Made by a program: the position numbers and the translations under genes. Below, one piece after another: positions 47,517-59,091 of a stretch of DNA of 64,000 bases (the first letter of the stretch is position 1; every line of letters begins with the position of its first letter). The stretch is from Saposhnikovia divaricata (Eukaryota > Streptophyta > Magnoliopsida > Apiales > Apiaceae), in NCBI GenBank assembly GCA_036435485.1, contig CM071594.1, positions 199,170,216 to 199,234,215 on the forward strand, given 5' to 3'. The notes below the pieces were generated by a model. The model saw only the letters and a list, made by a program, of their open reading frames with translations, did not search any database and was not told where the DNA came from.

Positions 47517-50500
47517 CTACATGCCTGCTGTTGTTTCTTTGATTTCTTCTAAGGAAATGACCTGCGTAGGAACGAAGCAAGGTAACAATGTAAGGTAGCA
47601 GTATGAAATTAACAAGAACGGGAATACAAACGCTCAATTACATAAAAGTGTCTCTACTGAATATTTTTGTTCTGACTCTTGAGACAAGATTTATGATATT
47701 CCATGATACTCCGAGACAAATAATATAATTGCATAATCAAGTACACTACCGGTCACATCTGTAATCTCATCAGGATTTTGGGTAATATGGAGACATACAA
47801 TTTTAGTTATTTCGCAAAATTTCAAATGGTGCTATTTTCGAGAAATAAAGGGGAAACTTTAAATAAACAATTCACTGGTGAACATGTGTCGTTACGGTAT
47901 TGTAACCATTGTTTGATAGCCTTATTCAAAAAAGAGGGCTTCAAACTAATTGTAAGGACAACTTATTAGTTAATAGAGTTAATACTTCATATTTATAAGA
48001 GCTTGATGCTTCCTATGTATCAAAAAACATTCCCTGAAATCTTATCGTGAAGTTGCCCCTCTTAATACTGATATGGGCGTGTGTACTTCCCAGTCCACTA
48101 CTTATTTTTCTGGAATTGCAGAGTACCAGTAAAGTTTTAAACAACAGTAAACTGTGCAAGTTCTTGATCCTATTTAAACCAACTCAGACTCTATTTTACC
48201 TGGACTCTTCATTTTGCCTTAAGACCGTGTCCGACACTCGGACACTTTAGGCCAAAAACAAGTAAATTTTTCAAAATGTTGCCAAGTCCGACACTTGGAC
48301 AGGCATCCATTTTGGACACTTCTATCCGAGTCCGGGTAACAAAGCTCGGACGTAAAATGTTGGCGTACAGTATTACCTGATCCTGACCAGCAAAATCATT
48401 GTCAGAGGTGAGAAAAAGCATGCAATGGCACTCCTTCCTGCCAAAAGAAATACACATTCAAATATATAAACCCGCTAAAAGAGTTATATAGATTTACAAA
48501 CAAAAAAGTGAAAAATATGATCTGAAAAAACTAAAAGGTTCATAAGTGAAAGAATTAAATAGCTGCATTATGCATATATGTACTCAGTGCCACATAAAAT
48601 TTTTGATTACCCAATGTTGTAGCCTAGTTGAAAACTATGACATTTACTGACAACTAAATTACAAATGGTACGATATAGTAATTAAAACAATTATTGAACT
48701 CATGATATGTGTTGGAAACGTGTATGGGCTTATACCAAATATTTTTAACTCAAACAACAAACTGTATATATATATAAGAAGAAATTACAATTTCTTTTTT
48801 TTTCTCTCACACAATCTTTCTGTCTCTCTGCTCTCTTACACTTCGGTGTGTTTCACTTCTCTAGGTGTATATTTCTTATTTTATATCACACTTGGTACAA
48901 TATCTATATTACTTATGGACAACCATATACATAGGCTTTGAAAATTTCACAATACCTCATGCCTTACGTATTAACCATTCATACATGCATGCAGCCTACT
49001 ATATTGAATTCCTGACCAGCCTTCATGTTTGACTCTTCCAGATTTTGTACCTAACTGTTGTATTTCTTTGGTTCACATTATTTGACCATGTCCACCTTGC
49101 ATGTAGAGGAGAGTTTGATTTCTAACACTCCCCCTCAAACTCGACTTTGTATTTCGAGCTTATCTTTCATTTTGTGAAACACGCCCCACTTCAATGACTT
49201 CATAAATATATCATCTGAAATTTCTCTAGTCTTGTAGTGCACCCGTTCCCCAGATTCTCGACTTTTGTTGCTTTCTTCGCTTGCCTTTATAAAAAGCAAT
49301 GAATAATCATTGGTTGTTTGTACCGAACTTGCCTCTTCATAGATAATATCCAGACTCTGCCATTTCCTAGACGCTTCCCCTGAACTGTTGATGCTACCAT
49401 CAGAATTGTCATTAATGGACACTTTACTTTGCAACACTTTTTCAAAATGGCTCGTATCATCATCATATTTATTCATCCGCTGCTCATGTGCTTGGAGCGA
49501 ACCTACAAGCTCGTCAATCGAAATTGTTGACAAATCATTTAACTACTCGATAGAAGTAACAACATGATCAAATTTTCTTGTCAGGGAGCGGAGAAGCTTT
49601 TCCATAACCTGAACCTTATCAAGCCTTTCACCATTCCTTTTCATCTCATTTGTCACCGTTTTCAAACGCGTAACATATTCACCAATTTTTTCCGAACTCT
49701 TCATTTTGATATTTTTGAACTCTCCACGGAGTACTTGAGGCATCGCCTTTTCCACTTTCTTGACAGCTTGGAATGATTTCTGCAGAATTTCCCATGCATC
49801 TTTTGCCTTTTTTGCTTCTGCAATTTTATCAAAGGTCGATTTGTCGACACCTTGAAAAATCATGAAAAATGCCTTTGTATTTTTCCTACGGGACTCTATT
49901 AACGTCATCTTCTCGGTATTTGTGAGGGCTGCTTCGACAGTTGCATTGACGGGCTCATTATAGCCGTTCTTGACTATGTCCCATATGTCGTAAGAACTGA
50001 GTATCTCTTTCATTTCGATACTCCATCTTTCATAATTTGTATCCGTTAATATCTGAATTTGTGGCTGCATCATATTTGCCATGTTTTTTTTCTTTCAAAA
50101 AAATATCTTTGCACAGTATAAGTGAACAGTACCGTATGTATGAACAGTACTTCGTATGAACAGTGCCGTATGTATGAACAGTACTTCGTATCTACGTCTT
50201 CTACGGCGTGAACAGTGCTTTCTTCTCCGGTGATGAATAGTATTTTCTGACAGAAATAGTGATGGGGAAAAAAAAATTCCCAGAAATTTGCAAATTTCTT
50301 TTCCGAACGAAACCTTAGCTTTGATACCACTTGTTGGAAACGTGTATGGGCTTATACCAAATATTTTTAACTCAAACAACAAACTGTATATATATAATAA
50401 GAAATTACAATTTTTTTTTCTCTCACACGAGAGCTTCAGATCTTTCTTTCTGTCTCTCTGCTATCGTACACTTCGGTGTGTTTCACTTCTCTTGGTGTAT

Positions 50501-53500
50501 ATTTCTTTTTTTATATCACACTTGGTACAATATCTATATTACTTATGGACAGCCATATATATAGGCTTTGAAAATTTCATAATACCTCATGCCTTACGTA
50601 TTAACCATTCATACATGCATGCAGCCTACTATATTGAAAACCTGACCAGCCTGCATGTTTGACTCTTCCAAATTTTGTACCTAACTGTTGTATTACTTTG
50701 GTTCATATTATTTGACCATGCCCACCTTATTTGACCACCTTGCATGTACAGGAGAGTTTGATTTCTAACCACTTGTTGGAAACGTAAATGGGCTTGCACC
50801 AAATATATAAAAGATTTGTATAACACAAACACACCAGTATATATTAATAATAATAAGCTACAACTTTCTTACACAACAACAAGGCTTCAGCCTTTTGGTC
50901 AAATAATGTGAACCAAAGAAATACAACAGTTATGTACAAAATCTGGAAGGGTCAAACATGAAGGCTGGTCAGGAATTCAATATAGTAGGCTGCATGCATG
51001 TATGAATGGTTAATACGTAAGGCATGAGGTATTGTGAAGTTTTCAAAGCCTATGTATATGGTTGTCCATAAGTAATATAGATATTGTACCAAGTGTGATA
51101 TAAAATAAGAAATATACACCAAGAGAAGTGAAACACACCGAAGTGTAAAAGAGCAGAGAGACAAAAAGAAAGAGCTGAAGCTCTTGTGTGAGAGAAAAAA
51201 AAGAAATTGTAATTTCTTCTTATATATACAGTTTGTTTTTTGAGTTAAAAATATTTGGTATAAGCCCATACACGTTTCCAACAAATGGTATCAGAGCTAA
51301 GGTTTCGTTCGGAAAAGAAATTGGCAAATTTCTGGGATTTTTTTTCCCGGTCACTATTTATGTCAAAAAATACTATTCATCACCGGAGAAGAAGGCACTG
51401 TGCGCGCCGTAGAAGACGAAGTACCGTTCATACGGCACTGTTCATACATACGGAACTGTTCATACGAAGTACTGTTCATACATACGGTACTGTTCACTTA
51501 TACTGTGCAAAGATATTTTTTTGAAAGAAAAAAAACATGGCAAATATGATGCAGCCACAAATTCAGATATTAACGGATCGAAATGAAAGAGATACTCAGT
51601 TCTTACGACATATGGGACATAGTCAAGAACGGGTATAATGAGCCCGTCAATGCAACTGTCGAAGCAGCCCTCACAAATACCGAGAAGATGACGTTAATAG
51701 AGTCCCGGAGGAAAAATACAAAGGCATTTTTCATGATTTTTCAAGGTGTCGACGAATCGACCTTTGATAAAATTGCAGAAGCAAAAAAGGCAAAAGATGC
51801 ATGGAAAATTCTGTAGAAATCATTCCAAGCTGTCAAGAAAGTGGAAAAGGCGATGCCTCAAGTATTCTGTGGAGAGTTCAAAAATATCAAAATGAAGAGT
51901 TCAAAAAATTGGTGAATATGTTACGCGTTTGAAAACGGTGACAAATGACATGAAAAGGAATGGTGAAAGGCTTGATAAGGTTCAGGTCATGGAAAAGCTT
52001 CTACGCTCCCTGACAAGAAAATTTGATCATGTTGTTACTTCTATCGAGTAGTTAAATGATTTGTCAACAATTTCGATTGACGAGCTTGTAGGTTCGCTCC
52101 AAGCACATGAGTAGCAGATGAATAAATATGATGATGATACGAGCCATTTTGAAAGTGTTGCAAAGTAAAGTGTCCATTAATGACAATTCCGGTGATAGCA
52201 TCAACAGTTCAGGGGAAGCGTCTAGGAAATGGCAGAGTCTGGATATTATCTATGAAGAGGCAAGTTCGGTACAAACAACCAATGATTATTCATTGCTTTT
52301 TATAAAGGCAAGCGAAGAAAGCAACAAAAGTCGCGAATCTGTGCAACATAAAATCGGGGAACAGGTGCACTACAAGACTAAAGAAATTTCAGATGATATA
52401 TTTATGAAGTCGTTGAAGTGGGGCGTGTTTCATAAAATGAAAGATAAGCTCGAAATACAAAGTCGAGTTTGAGGGGGAGTGTTAGAAATCAAACTCTCCT
52501 CTACATGCAAGGTGGTCAAATAAGGTGGGCATGGTCAAATAATGTGAACCAAAGAAATACAACAGTTAGGTACAAAATCTGGAAGAGTCAAACATGAAGG
52601 CTGGTCAGGAATTCAATATAGTAGGTTGCATGCATGTATGAATGGTTAATACGTAAGGCATGAGATGTTAAATATAACCTAGGAAGTGAGGTAAGCAATG
52701 ACATAACCTAGGAAGTGAGGTAAGCAATGACAAGAAGATTACAGCCTATAAATATAGTCTTATGTAAATGGTCTCAACAACAACAAGAAGATCAATACAA
52801 TGTAGTTCTAATATTACTACCATGTTTTTCTCTCCTCTCTACTAGTTCCGTTTATTACTTCCGCATTGCTCATATTTTGACATGGTATCAGAGCGGGAGT
52901 AGAGAGGAGGAGATTTTCAGTTGAAGCTTTGTGGTTTTTCAAGGAAAACACAAGCTGCCCAGACTTATACTCCCTCCGTCCCGACAGATTGTTTACGTTT
53001 GCTTTTTGCACGGAGACCAAGGATTATGATTAAAATAAGTGAAGTAGTGGGTGTAATAGTAATTTATTGTTAAAATAAGTGAAGTAGTGGATGTAATAGT
53101 AATTTTATTGTTAAAATAAATGAAGTAGTGGGTGTAATAGTATAAAGTATTGTTAAAATAAGTGAAGTAGTGGGTGTAATAGTGTTAAAACTTACTATTT
53201 TAGGAAACGTAAAGAATTGGTTGGGACGTCCCAAAAAGGAAAGTGTAAACAATTGGTTGGGACAGAGGGAGTATCTTCCAGCAGAGGGGAGAAATTTTCT
53301 GCCCGGTTTTTTATTTATGCAAATTCTGTTTCCAGCAGGATTTTCTGTCCAGTTTGCTCCGGTTATAGATTTAATTGTGTAGTATTCAAGTGGTTGTTGA
53401 TATTACGGTATCTCTCCAATTTTTTACGATGCTGCAAATTAAATAGTTCAGGGACGTTATTCCGACGAAGCAGCAGAAGTAGTGTATATACAGATGTACA

Positions 53501-56168
53501 CACAGTTCACTGCCACAAATGACAAAGCAGCAGTAGTAGTAGTATGTATACAAATACATACACACAGTTCACTGCTATATCTTGCATTTCATTCTTGTAA
53601 AAGAATGATCTTAAGGGATGCAGTCTACCAAATACGGTTCCAGTTGCTTATAGTTCAAGGGATGACAAATGCAGATTCCTCCTGTGTTCAGACATAGGCT
53701 TGTTAATAGTGAGTGATCACAAAGTCGAGTCTCAGTTTCTTCAAAATAATCAGTTCAAGGACTGATTGGTGGTCATCCACCGTTGTGCTGAAAAGCAGCA
53801 CTTTCTATTATTTGACATGGCCTAAAATATACAGTGTGGTCGTAAGTTCGAGTCCCGGTATCCCAAAGACTCAATAAACTCAAGATCGGTCGATCCTAAA
53901 AATGGGTATAGTTGGACGCTCAGGTTAAGCTCAAGGACTACTAGTGTCCACTCTTCAATCCCAAGATAGGTCTTTCATCCGAAGATGGGATTTCGAGTGA
54001 GGGGGCGTGTTAAACATAACCTAGGAAGTGAGGTAAGCAATGACATAACCTAGGAAGTGACGTAAGCAATGACAAGGCCACCAACCAAGTTAGGCAAGCC
54101 ATAATCTTTGACTAACATTAATGGTTGGTTAGATTAAAGCCTATAAATATAGTCTTATGTAAATGGTCTCAACAACAACAAAAAAATCAATACAATGTAG
54201 TTCTAATATTACTACCATGTTTTTCTCTCCTCTCTACTAGTTCCGTTTATTACTTCCGCATTGCTCATATTTTGACAGTTAGCAATCAAACCAAATCAGC
54301 CTAGCAATTTCATACGAAATCTGGCCTGTATAAATACTTTCTAGACCTATAATTAACAAGTGTTGAAGTGTCAATTAAGAATCCACTTCAATACTCATTA
54401 ATAACCAGTTTGTTAGCTTTAATGGCATCGGAAAGCATTCTCCAAAGTCCGTGTATACAAATTGGCAGAACGGATTGGTTATACTTAAACAAAGAGTTCA
54501 ATGGTTCTTTAGGTAATTAAATTTTCTTTATACCAAAACTGCATATTCTGCAGTGCCAAAAGAGAGCAAGAATTTAAATTACTAAGAATTTTACTTGAAC
54601 TGGGTTTGGAAATCCAGCCTACAAATAAGTCTGGCAAGGAGAATAGAGGTCAGGAAGCTACAAATATACTACTTAATCCCCAGTACTCTACAGATACACA
54701 CAAATCATAAGGTGCATAATGTAACTTCTCCAACTACAATTGTTAGCAAAAAATTTATAGAAACAACAATAATATCTTAGACGGGTGAGTTTAAAATAAT
54801 TTATCAATATAACTTTCATTTGAGCAAAAACAATTCTTGAGATAACCCTCTAAACTGATCAATTCATTGTAATTGCATATAGAAGATATGTATACCTCTC
54901 TCTCATAGGAACACAAGGACAATTCCAAAAACCTTGAACAGCCTCTGCAGCCTTGTCATCATAGTGCCTGAAATGCAAATTGGAGCCACAATGTGATGAC
55001 AAGGAAGACATAGTTTTACATCTACTTCTTAGACATCTATAGAGCTTGTGTAAAAGCTTTTTTTTTTTAAAAAGATAGTTTACCTGCAAGGGCAAAGTGG
55101 TGCACCCAATGTATCTTTATGATCTGCCAAGCCCTGTTTGTCATCAAACAAGATTTATCATATTTTCACAAGACATTGAAACAATAGTAGAATGGAGGTT
55201 TTTGCAATGTTCAGAAAAAAACAAGGAGTTAATTCTTAAAATGTGTGTTTCCAGTTATTTTTAACGTGTATTACATGAAAACAAACCAGTAAAACCGAAA
55301 GAAATAATATTTTCATAGATGGTATAGGCATTTCCATACCAACTTCAGTTTTTACTAAAACTTCTGCATATCATATTACCATTGATCAAAACTGTAGTAG
55401 CAATTGACTAATCAATTATGAACAAAGGAGCACATGAAATGCAAAAATGATAATAATAAACACACGAGAGGCTCTGTAGAATAGCAATATCACATCAGAA
55501 ACCAATGAGTTATCAACATAAAATTACGAGTTTTAATTTATCCCATTGTCATGACTGGAAAAATGCAAGTATCGAGTGGTTTGAGCTTCAAGATCATTAA
55601 ATTGGTACGAGAAGCCGAAGTCCATAATTAATACCAAGTTGACCCCTTAATCCATGAAAAATAAAATATGAATTACGGAAAGTGGGAGTAGAAATAAGAA
55701 AACCTTGATAACAACAGAAGTGACACTCTTGTCGACGCAGAAATAAGTCCCGGACCTACGAGCATACTGTTCAGAAAACTTCCTCATAATCTCAACAGAC
55801 TTCTCAGTAGGCTCCCCTACAACAAACACCATAAAATTCTCAATATCAAAAATAAAAACCTATTGATCACACACTTAAATTCCTCTCACATTCATAACAT
55901 ATTAAACATTTGTGATCATACAATATACTAGTACTAGTTTATCGACACTTACGCCAAACCATAACAATTCAGAATAACTGCACAATTACTAAATGAAGCT
56001 ACAAAGAAACAAATTTCAATTTGAATTTAGTAAAAAAGAAAGACCTTTGGCGGAAATGACGTGGCGGTGATTGAGATGAATTAGCGAGGGGGATGAATTA
56101 GCGAGGAGGGAAGGAGCTCCGAAGCTAATGGTGCTGTAAGAGGTAGATGCTTGTATAGCTCTCATCAT
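47517..56168 (-). CDS. FTRC: Ferredoxin:thioredoxin reductase catalytic (beta) chain, chloroplastic
   Basis: Six exons on the minus strand: 56168-56045, 55816-55704, 55133-55084, 54967-54896, 48437-48377 and 47561-47517. All have GT-AG borders and compatible phases (465 nt, 154 residues). Residues 1 to about 40 are a Ser/Ala-rich chloroplast transit peptide. The mature part has the cysteines that bind the 4Fe-4S cluster and form the redox-active disulfide: 'GTYFCVDKSV', 'PLCPCRHYDD', 'FWNCPCVPMRERKECHCM'. It ends 'VISLEEIKETTAGM'. Known role: with the variable chain, it passes electrons from photosystem-reduced ferredoxin to thioredoxins, switching on Calvin-cycle enzymes in light. Start chosen at the first of two adjacent ATGs. 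Intron 4 (48438-54895) is unusually long because of retrotransposons. A repeat-like GC-richer stretch (about 48220-48350, 'gtccgacactcggacac') lies next to exon 5. Confidence 0.96.
48710..50769 (-). mobile_element. Gag-only copia derivative, minus-oriented copy, in FTR intron 4
   Basis: LTRs lie at 48710-49127 and 50332-50769; on the plus strand they start TGTTGGAAACG and end TTTCTAAC(A). On the minus strand the 5' LTR (right copy) is followed by the tRNA-Met primer site 'TGGTATCAAAGC'. The 3' LTR (left copy) is preceded by the purine tract 'TTTGAGGGGGAG'. The interior is about 1.2 kb: an untranslated leader with 'gaacagtac' minisatellite units (about 50108-50200), gag, then only the tail of RNase H. 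The right end does not finish in a clean ACA and no TSD was found, so the insertion was later rearranged. It lies antisense to nothing but in the same sense as FTR. Confidence 0.85.
49130..50082 (-). pseudogene. Copia gag (UBN2-like) fused to RNase H tail
   Basis: The gag part begins at 50082 ('MANMMQPQIQILTDTNYERW') with the UBN2/Copia gag pattern ('IWDIVKNGY', 'AKDAWEILQKSF', 'MKRNGERLDKVQVMEKLLRS'). It is interrupted by an in-frame TAG near 49540. A later frame holds 'SIDELVGSLQAHEQRM' and then the usual copia RNase H C-terminus ('DDIFMKSLKWGVFHKMKDK'). Protease, integrase, RT and most of RNase H are absent. Confidence 0.8.
50902..52675 (+). mobile_element. Gag-only copia derivative, plus-oriented copy, truncated at both LTRs
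   Basis: The 5' LTR (about 50902-51283) lacks its first part and is fused to a fragment of a related LTR (50774-50901). It ends CACGTTTCCAACA and is followed by the PBS 'TGGTATCAGAGC' (51286-51297). The purine tract 'TTTGAGGGGGAG' precedes a 3' LTR starting at about 52481, which is cut off at 52675 where a TRIM begins. The internal sequence matches the minus-oriented copy at 48710-50769, so the pair forms a large inverted repeat. Confidence 0.82.
51537..52471 (+). pseudogene. Copia gag plus RNase H tail, second copy, more degraded
   Basis: Same layout as 49130-50082. It starts at 51537 and lacks a short segment after 'QIQILTD'. It has a stop in place of Gln in 'AWKIL-KSF' (near 51815) and a frameshift near 51905. 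The same in-frame TAG as the other copy occurs before 'LNDLSTISIDEL' (near 52050), and it ends 'KLEIQSRV' at 52471. Confidence 0.8.
52676..54277 (+). mobile_element. TRIM-like miniature LTR retrotransposon
   Basis: The LTR pair is 52676-52882 (207 bp) and 54008-54277 (270 bp), both starting TGTTAAA-ATAACCTAGG-like and ending CATATTTTGACA. The left copy lacks about 60 bp present in the right one. The PBS 'TGGTATCAGAGCG' follows the left LTR at 52883 and the purine tract 'gagtgagggggcg' precedes the right LTR. The interior is about 1.1 kb without any coding domain and carries a Stowaway MITE. Flanks do not match (TGAGA left, GTTAG right). Confidence 0.85.
52970..53271. mobile_element. Stowaway-type (Tc1/mariner) MITE with internal tandem repeats
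   Basis: 302 bp with ends CTCCCTCCGTCCC and GGGACAGAGGGAG and TSD TA on both sides: classic Stowaway. At about 53031-53185 it holds about four units of 'gttaaaataagtgaagtagt' plus 'gggtgtaatagta'. Confidence 0.93.
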
Positions 56169-56438
56169 GCTTCTTTATTGATTAGGAGTTCAAATAATAA
56201 TAATAATACACACAGATATGTGAAGATGTGAATGGTATTAATAAATATATTGTTGATGAAATTAGGGGAAGGGGTTTGGGAAATTTGGGGAAGCATGAGC
56301 ACCACTAGTTGCATCCAAATTTTACAGACCTATCATATCTACAACTTATGGCTCACAACTTCAATTTTCACAATCTTATTAGGCTTTATTTTGGGCTCTC
56401 ATATGTGTGACCGATACACATACATAGGCCCTTCTCAG

Positions 56439-57217
56439 TAGGGATGGGAACGGGTCGGGTTCGGTTCGGGTTTTGCAAAATTCAAATTCAAATCCAAATA
56501 TTTCCAGGTTTCGGGTTTCGGATTGTATCGGGTTTTGGATCCAAAACTCAATATCCAAATCCAAATCCGTCGGGTTTCGGATCGGATCGGGTTTTTTTCG
56601 GGTATTCAAAATTAAAAATAGTGTAAATAAGTCGCTTAACAAAAAAATAAAAAAAATATTGTAAGTAAGTTAAAATATGTAATCCAACATGTATATTAAT
56701 TTTATCAATATTCACTTCAGTCAGGGTGCTAACTAGCCATTAGAGTGTAGTATTCTATTGTTATCACCACCGACATCATCATCCAGGTACCACGACTCAA
56801 CAAACACATCAAGCTTTTAATATATACCACGACTCAACAAACACATCAAGCTTTTAATATATAGTAACTAAGTTTAAAAATGGTTTTAAACCCTAATGGG
56901 CCTAAGGTAATGTGGTCTTATTAGAGCCCAATATGTATAATATGTATTTATAATATTCATTTATATATAATATATAATATATAATATATAAAATATAATA
57001 AATAAAAATCGGGTATTTTTCGGGTTTCGGGTTCGGCTCGGGTTTTGATCGGGTTTCGGATCGGGTTTCATGAAATCCATATCCATATCCAAAATCTTTC
57101 GGGTTTAAAATTTAAATCCATATCCATATCCAAATCCAAAAAATTGGGTTCGAATCGGATAAAAAATCGGATTTCGAATCGGGTATCCGTCGGATCGGAT
57201 TTTTTTTCCCATCCCTA
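56439..57217. mobile_element. hAT-like non-autonomous element near the FTR 5' end
   Basis: 779 bp with inverted ends TAGGGATGGGAA and TTTCCCATCCCTA. Subterminal 'cgggtttcggatcggg' repeats occur at both ends. The 8-bp flanks are CTTCTCAG (56431-56438) and CTTCTTAG (57218-57225), 7 of 8 matching. Non-coding. It lies about 270 bp upstream of the FTR start codon. Confidence 0.88.
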
Positions 57218-57224
57218 CTTCTTA

Positions 57225-59088
57225 GAGCATCTTCATCAGTCTCCTACTTAACTCTTAAATCTATTTATACTCTTTATTAAAAGTAGAAATTCCTTCTCAA
57301 TGGTATGTCGTGTATACACGATATGTCATGTATATTGTGGTATGTCACTAAATATTAATTAATTTAATTAATTAAAAACATAATATTATATATTAATTTA
57401 ATTAATTAAAATCATAATATTATATATTAATTTAATTTAATAATAAAGTTATATATTAGGAGTCTATTAACTAAAAATTGAAATAAAAGTCAAGAATATA
57501 ATATTACATAGAACTTAGGACTCCTTTAATTAAATATTTGAAAAATATCTATAATAGATTAATAATAAATACAATTAATAATATAATAATAATATTCAAT
57601 ATAAATTTAATTTAATAATGAAGTTATATACAAGGTTTCTATTAACTAACAATCAAAATAAAAGTCTAGAATATAGTATTATATACAACTTGGGCTTCAA
57701 GATTTTATTTTATATAGATCAGGGGCAAAATTGTCCAAAAACACAAGATATATAATTTAGACACAATTCAGATTTGATTGACAGTTATAATTATACACCA
57801 ACATCAATCACAAAATACTCCATTAACATCATAAAAATTTTCCAATTTTCTTTTTAAATTTTGTGAAAATACTCAAGTTATGATATAAATACAATATATG
57901 AGATTAAATGTTCAACAACAGAATATTCAAATACAAGTAAGTTCACTTGCACAACTTTAGAATTCATGTGCTTGACTTCAAAATTTGGATGCATAACCTT
58001 TAAGTTCAGTTGTAGAACATTAAAATTATGATATAAAATATGATATGAGATAATAATGTTCAGCAGTAGAATATTATTAAAAAGGTAAGTTCAGTTGTAA
58101 AATTTTGTAAAAAAAAGCAAGTTCAGTTGTAAAACGTTTAAGCTCGTGTGCACAATCTTGAAATTTAGTAGCAAAATATTGTATTTTTACTACGAAACAA
58201 AATAGGTTTTGCAGTAAAACCCTATTAATTCAGGGATTATTTTGCTGTAAAATAAGTTTAATAAAATAAATTAAATTTTTGAAGAAAAAAATTGAAAACA
58301 TTGAAAAAATCAGTAAAAAGTTATGTGAGATGAAAAATATTAATAAATATAAAATTTTTTAATAAATGAGTCATTAATTAAATTTCCTTATTTCAATTAA
58401 TTGAACTAATAGTATAGTTTTTATTTCCAACAATATCCTTACAAAAATTATTTAAAAATGAACTGAATCTAAACAGTTGATTTAGAAGTAATCCTAATGA
58501 CTAATAATGGTTCTTCAGTTCTCTTTTAATGTTTGGTTCTCTCTTGATCCGGACCCTATAAATATTATTGATAATTAAATTATGGTCAACAGAAACATGA
58601 GTTTTTTTTAAAACATTAGTATCAAAGTAAGTAAATGTCATTAAATTATTTAATCAAAATAATATAATAAATAATTTCGTTTAAAAAATTTAAAAATTAA
58701 AAATTAAAGATAATTGATCACGATCCGTGCTTCGCACGGGTTATCGGCTAGTATAATATAAATTATTAAGCTCCTAGTAAGTTAGGACATTATAAAAAGT
58801 GTCAACTCCAACAGTTTTTTTATATCTCCTCTTTATTTTATTTTTTATTCATATTTAGACCCCAATATGACAAAATGAGAGAGAAAGTGAAATGAAAGAT
58901 AGAGAAAAGTAATGGATGATTTGGAGGGAAAGAACTTTTTATTAATAAAAACTAGTTAAGAGCCATGTGTAGGCTCTTAAAATAAAGGAGAGAGAAGAGA
59001 CTTTTAAGGTATTTTGGAGCTCTATTTCAACCATTGCTCTTTATTTTTGAAGTTAAGAACCTATATAAAGAGTCTCTTGGAGATGCTC
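57225..59088. mobile_element. TTA-TSD element (Tourist/Harbinger-like) carrying a Helitron
   Basis: Ends GAGCATCTTCATCAG at the left and CTTGGAGATGCTC at the right. TSD is TTA (57222-57224 and 59089-59091). Both arms continue with related sequence ('cttaactctt', and 'ggttcttaacttc' on the opposite strand). Most of its length, 57260-58751, is a Helitron, so the original element was about 370 bp, MITE-sized. Confidence 0.8.
57260..58751 (+). mobile_element. Non-autonomous Helitron, 1.5 kb
   Basis: The 3' end is diagnostic: a stem CCGTGC (58725-58730), loop TTC and GCACGG (58734-58739), then nine bases and CTAG (58748-58751), followed by T. The proposed 5' end is TCTATTTATACTCTTTATTA at 57260, preceded by A, as Helitrons insert between A and T. 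No coding domains. The interior is AT-rich with 'ttaatttaattaatta' and 'aagttcagttgtaaaa' repeats. It needs Rep/helicase in trans. Confidence 0.85.
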
Positions 59089-59091
59089 TTA

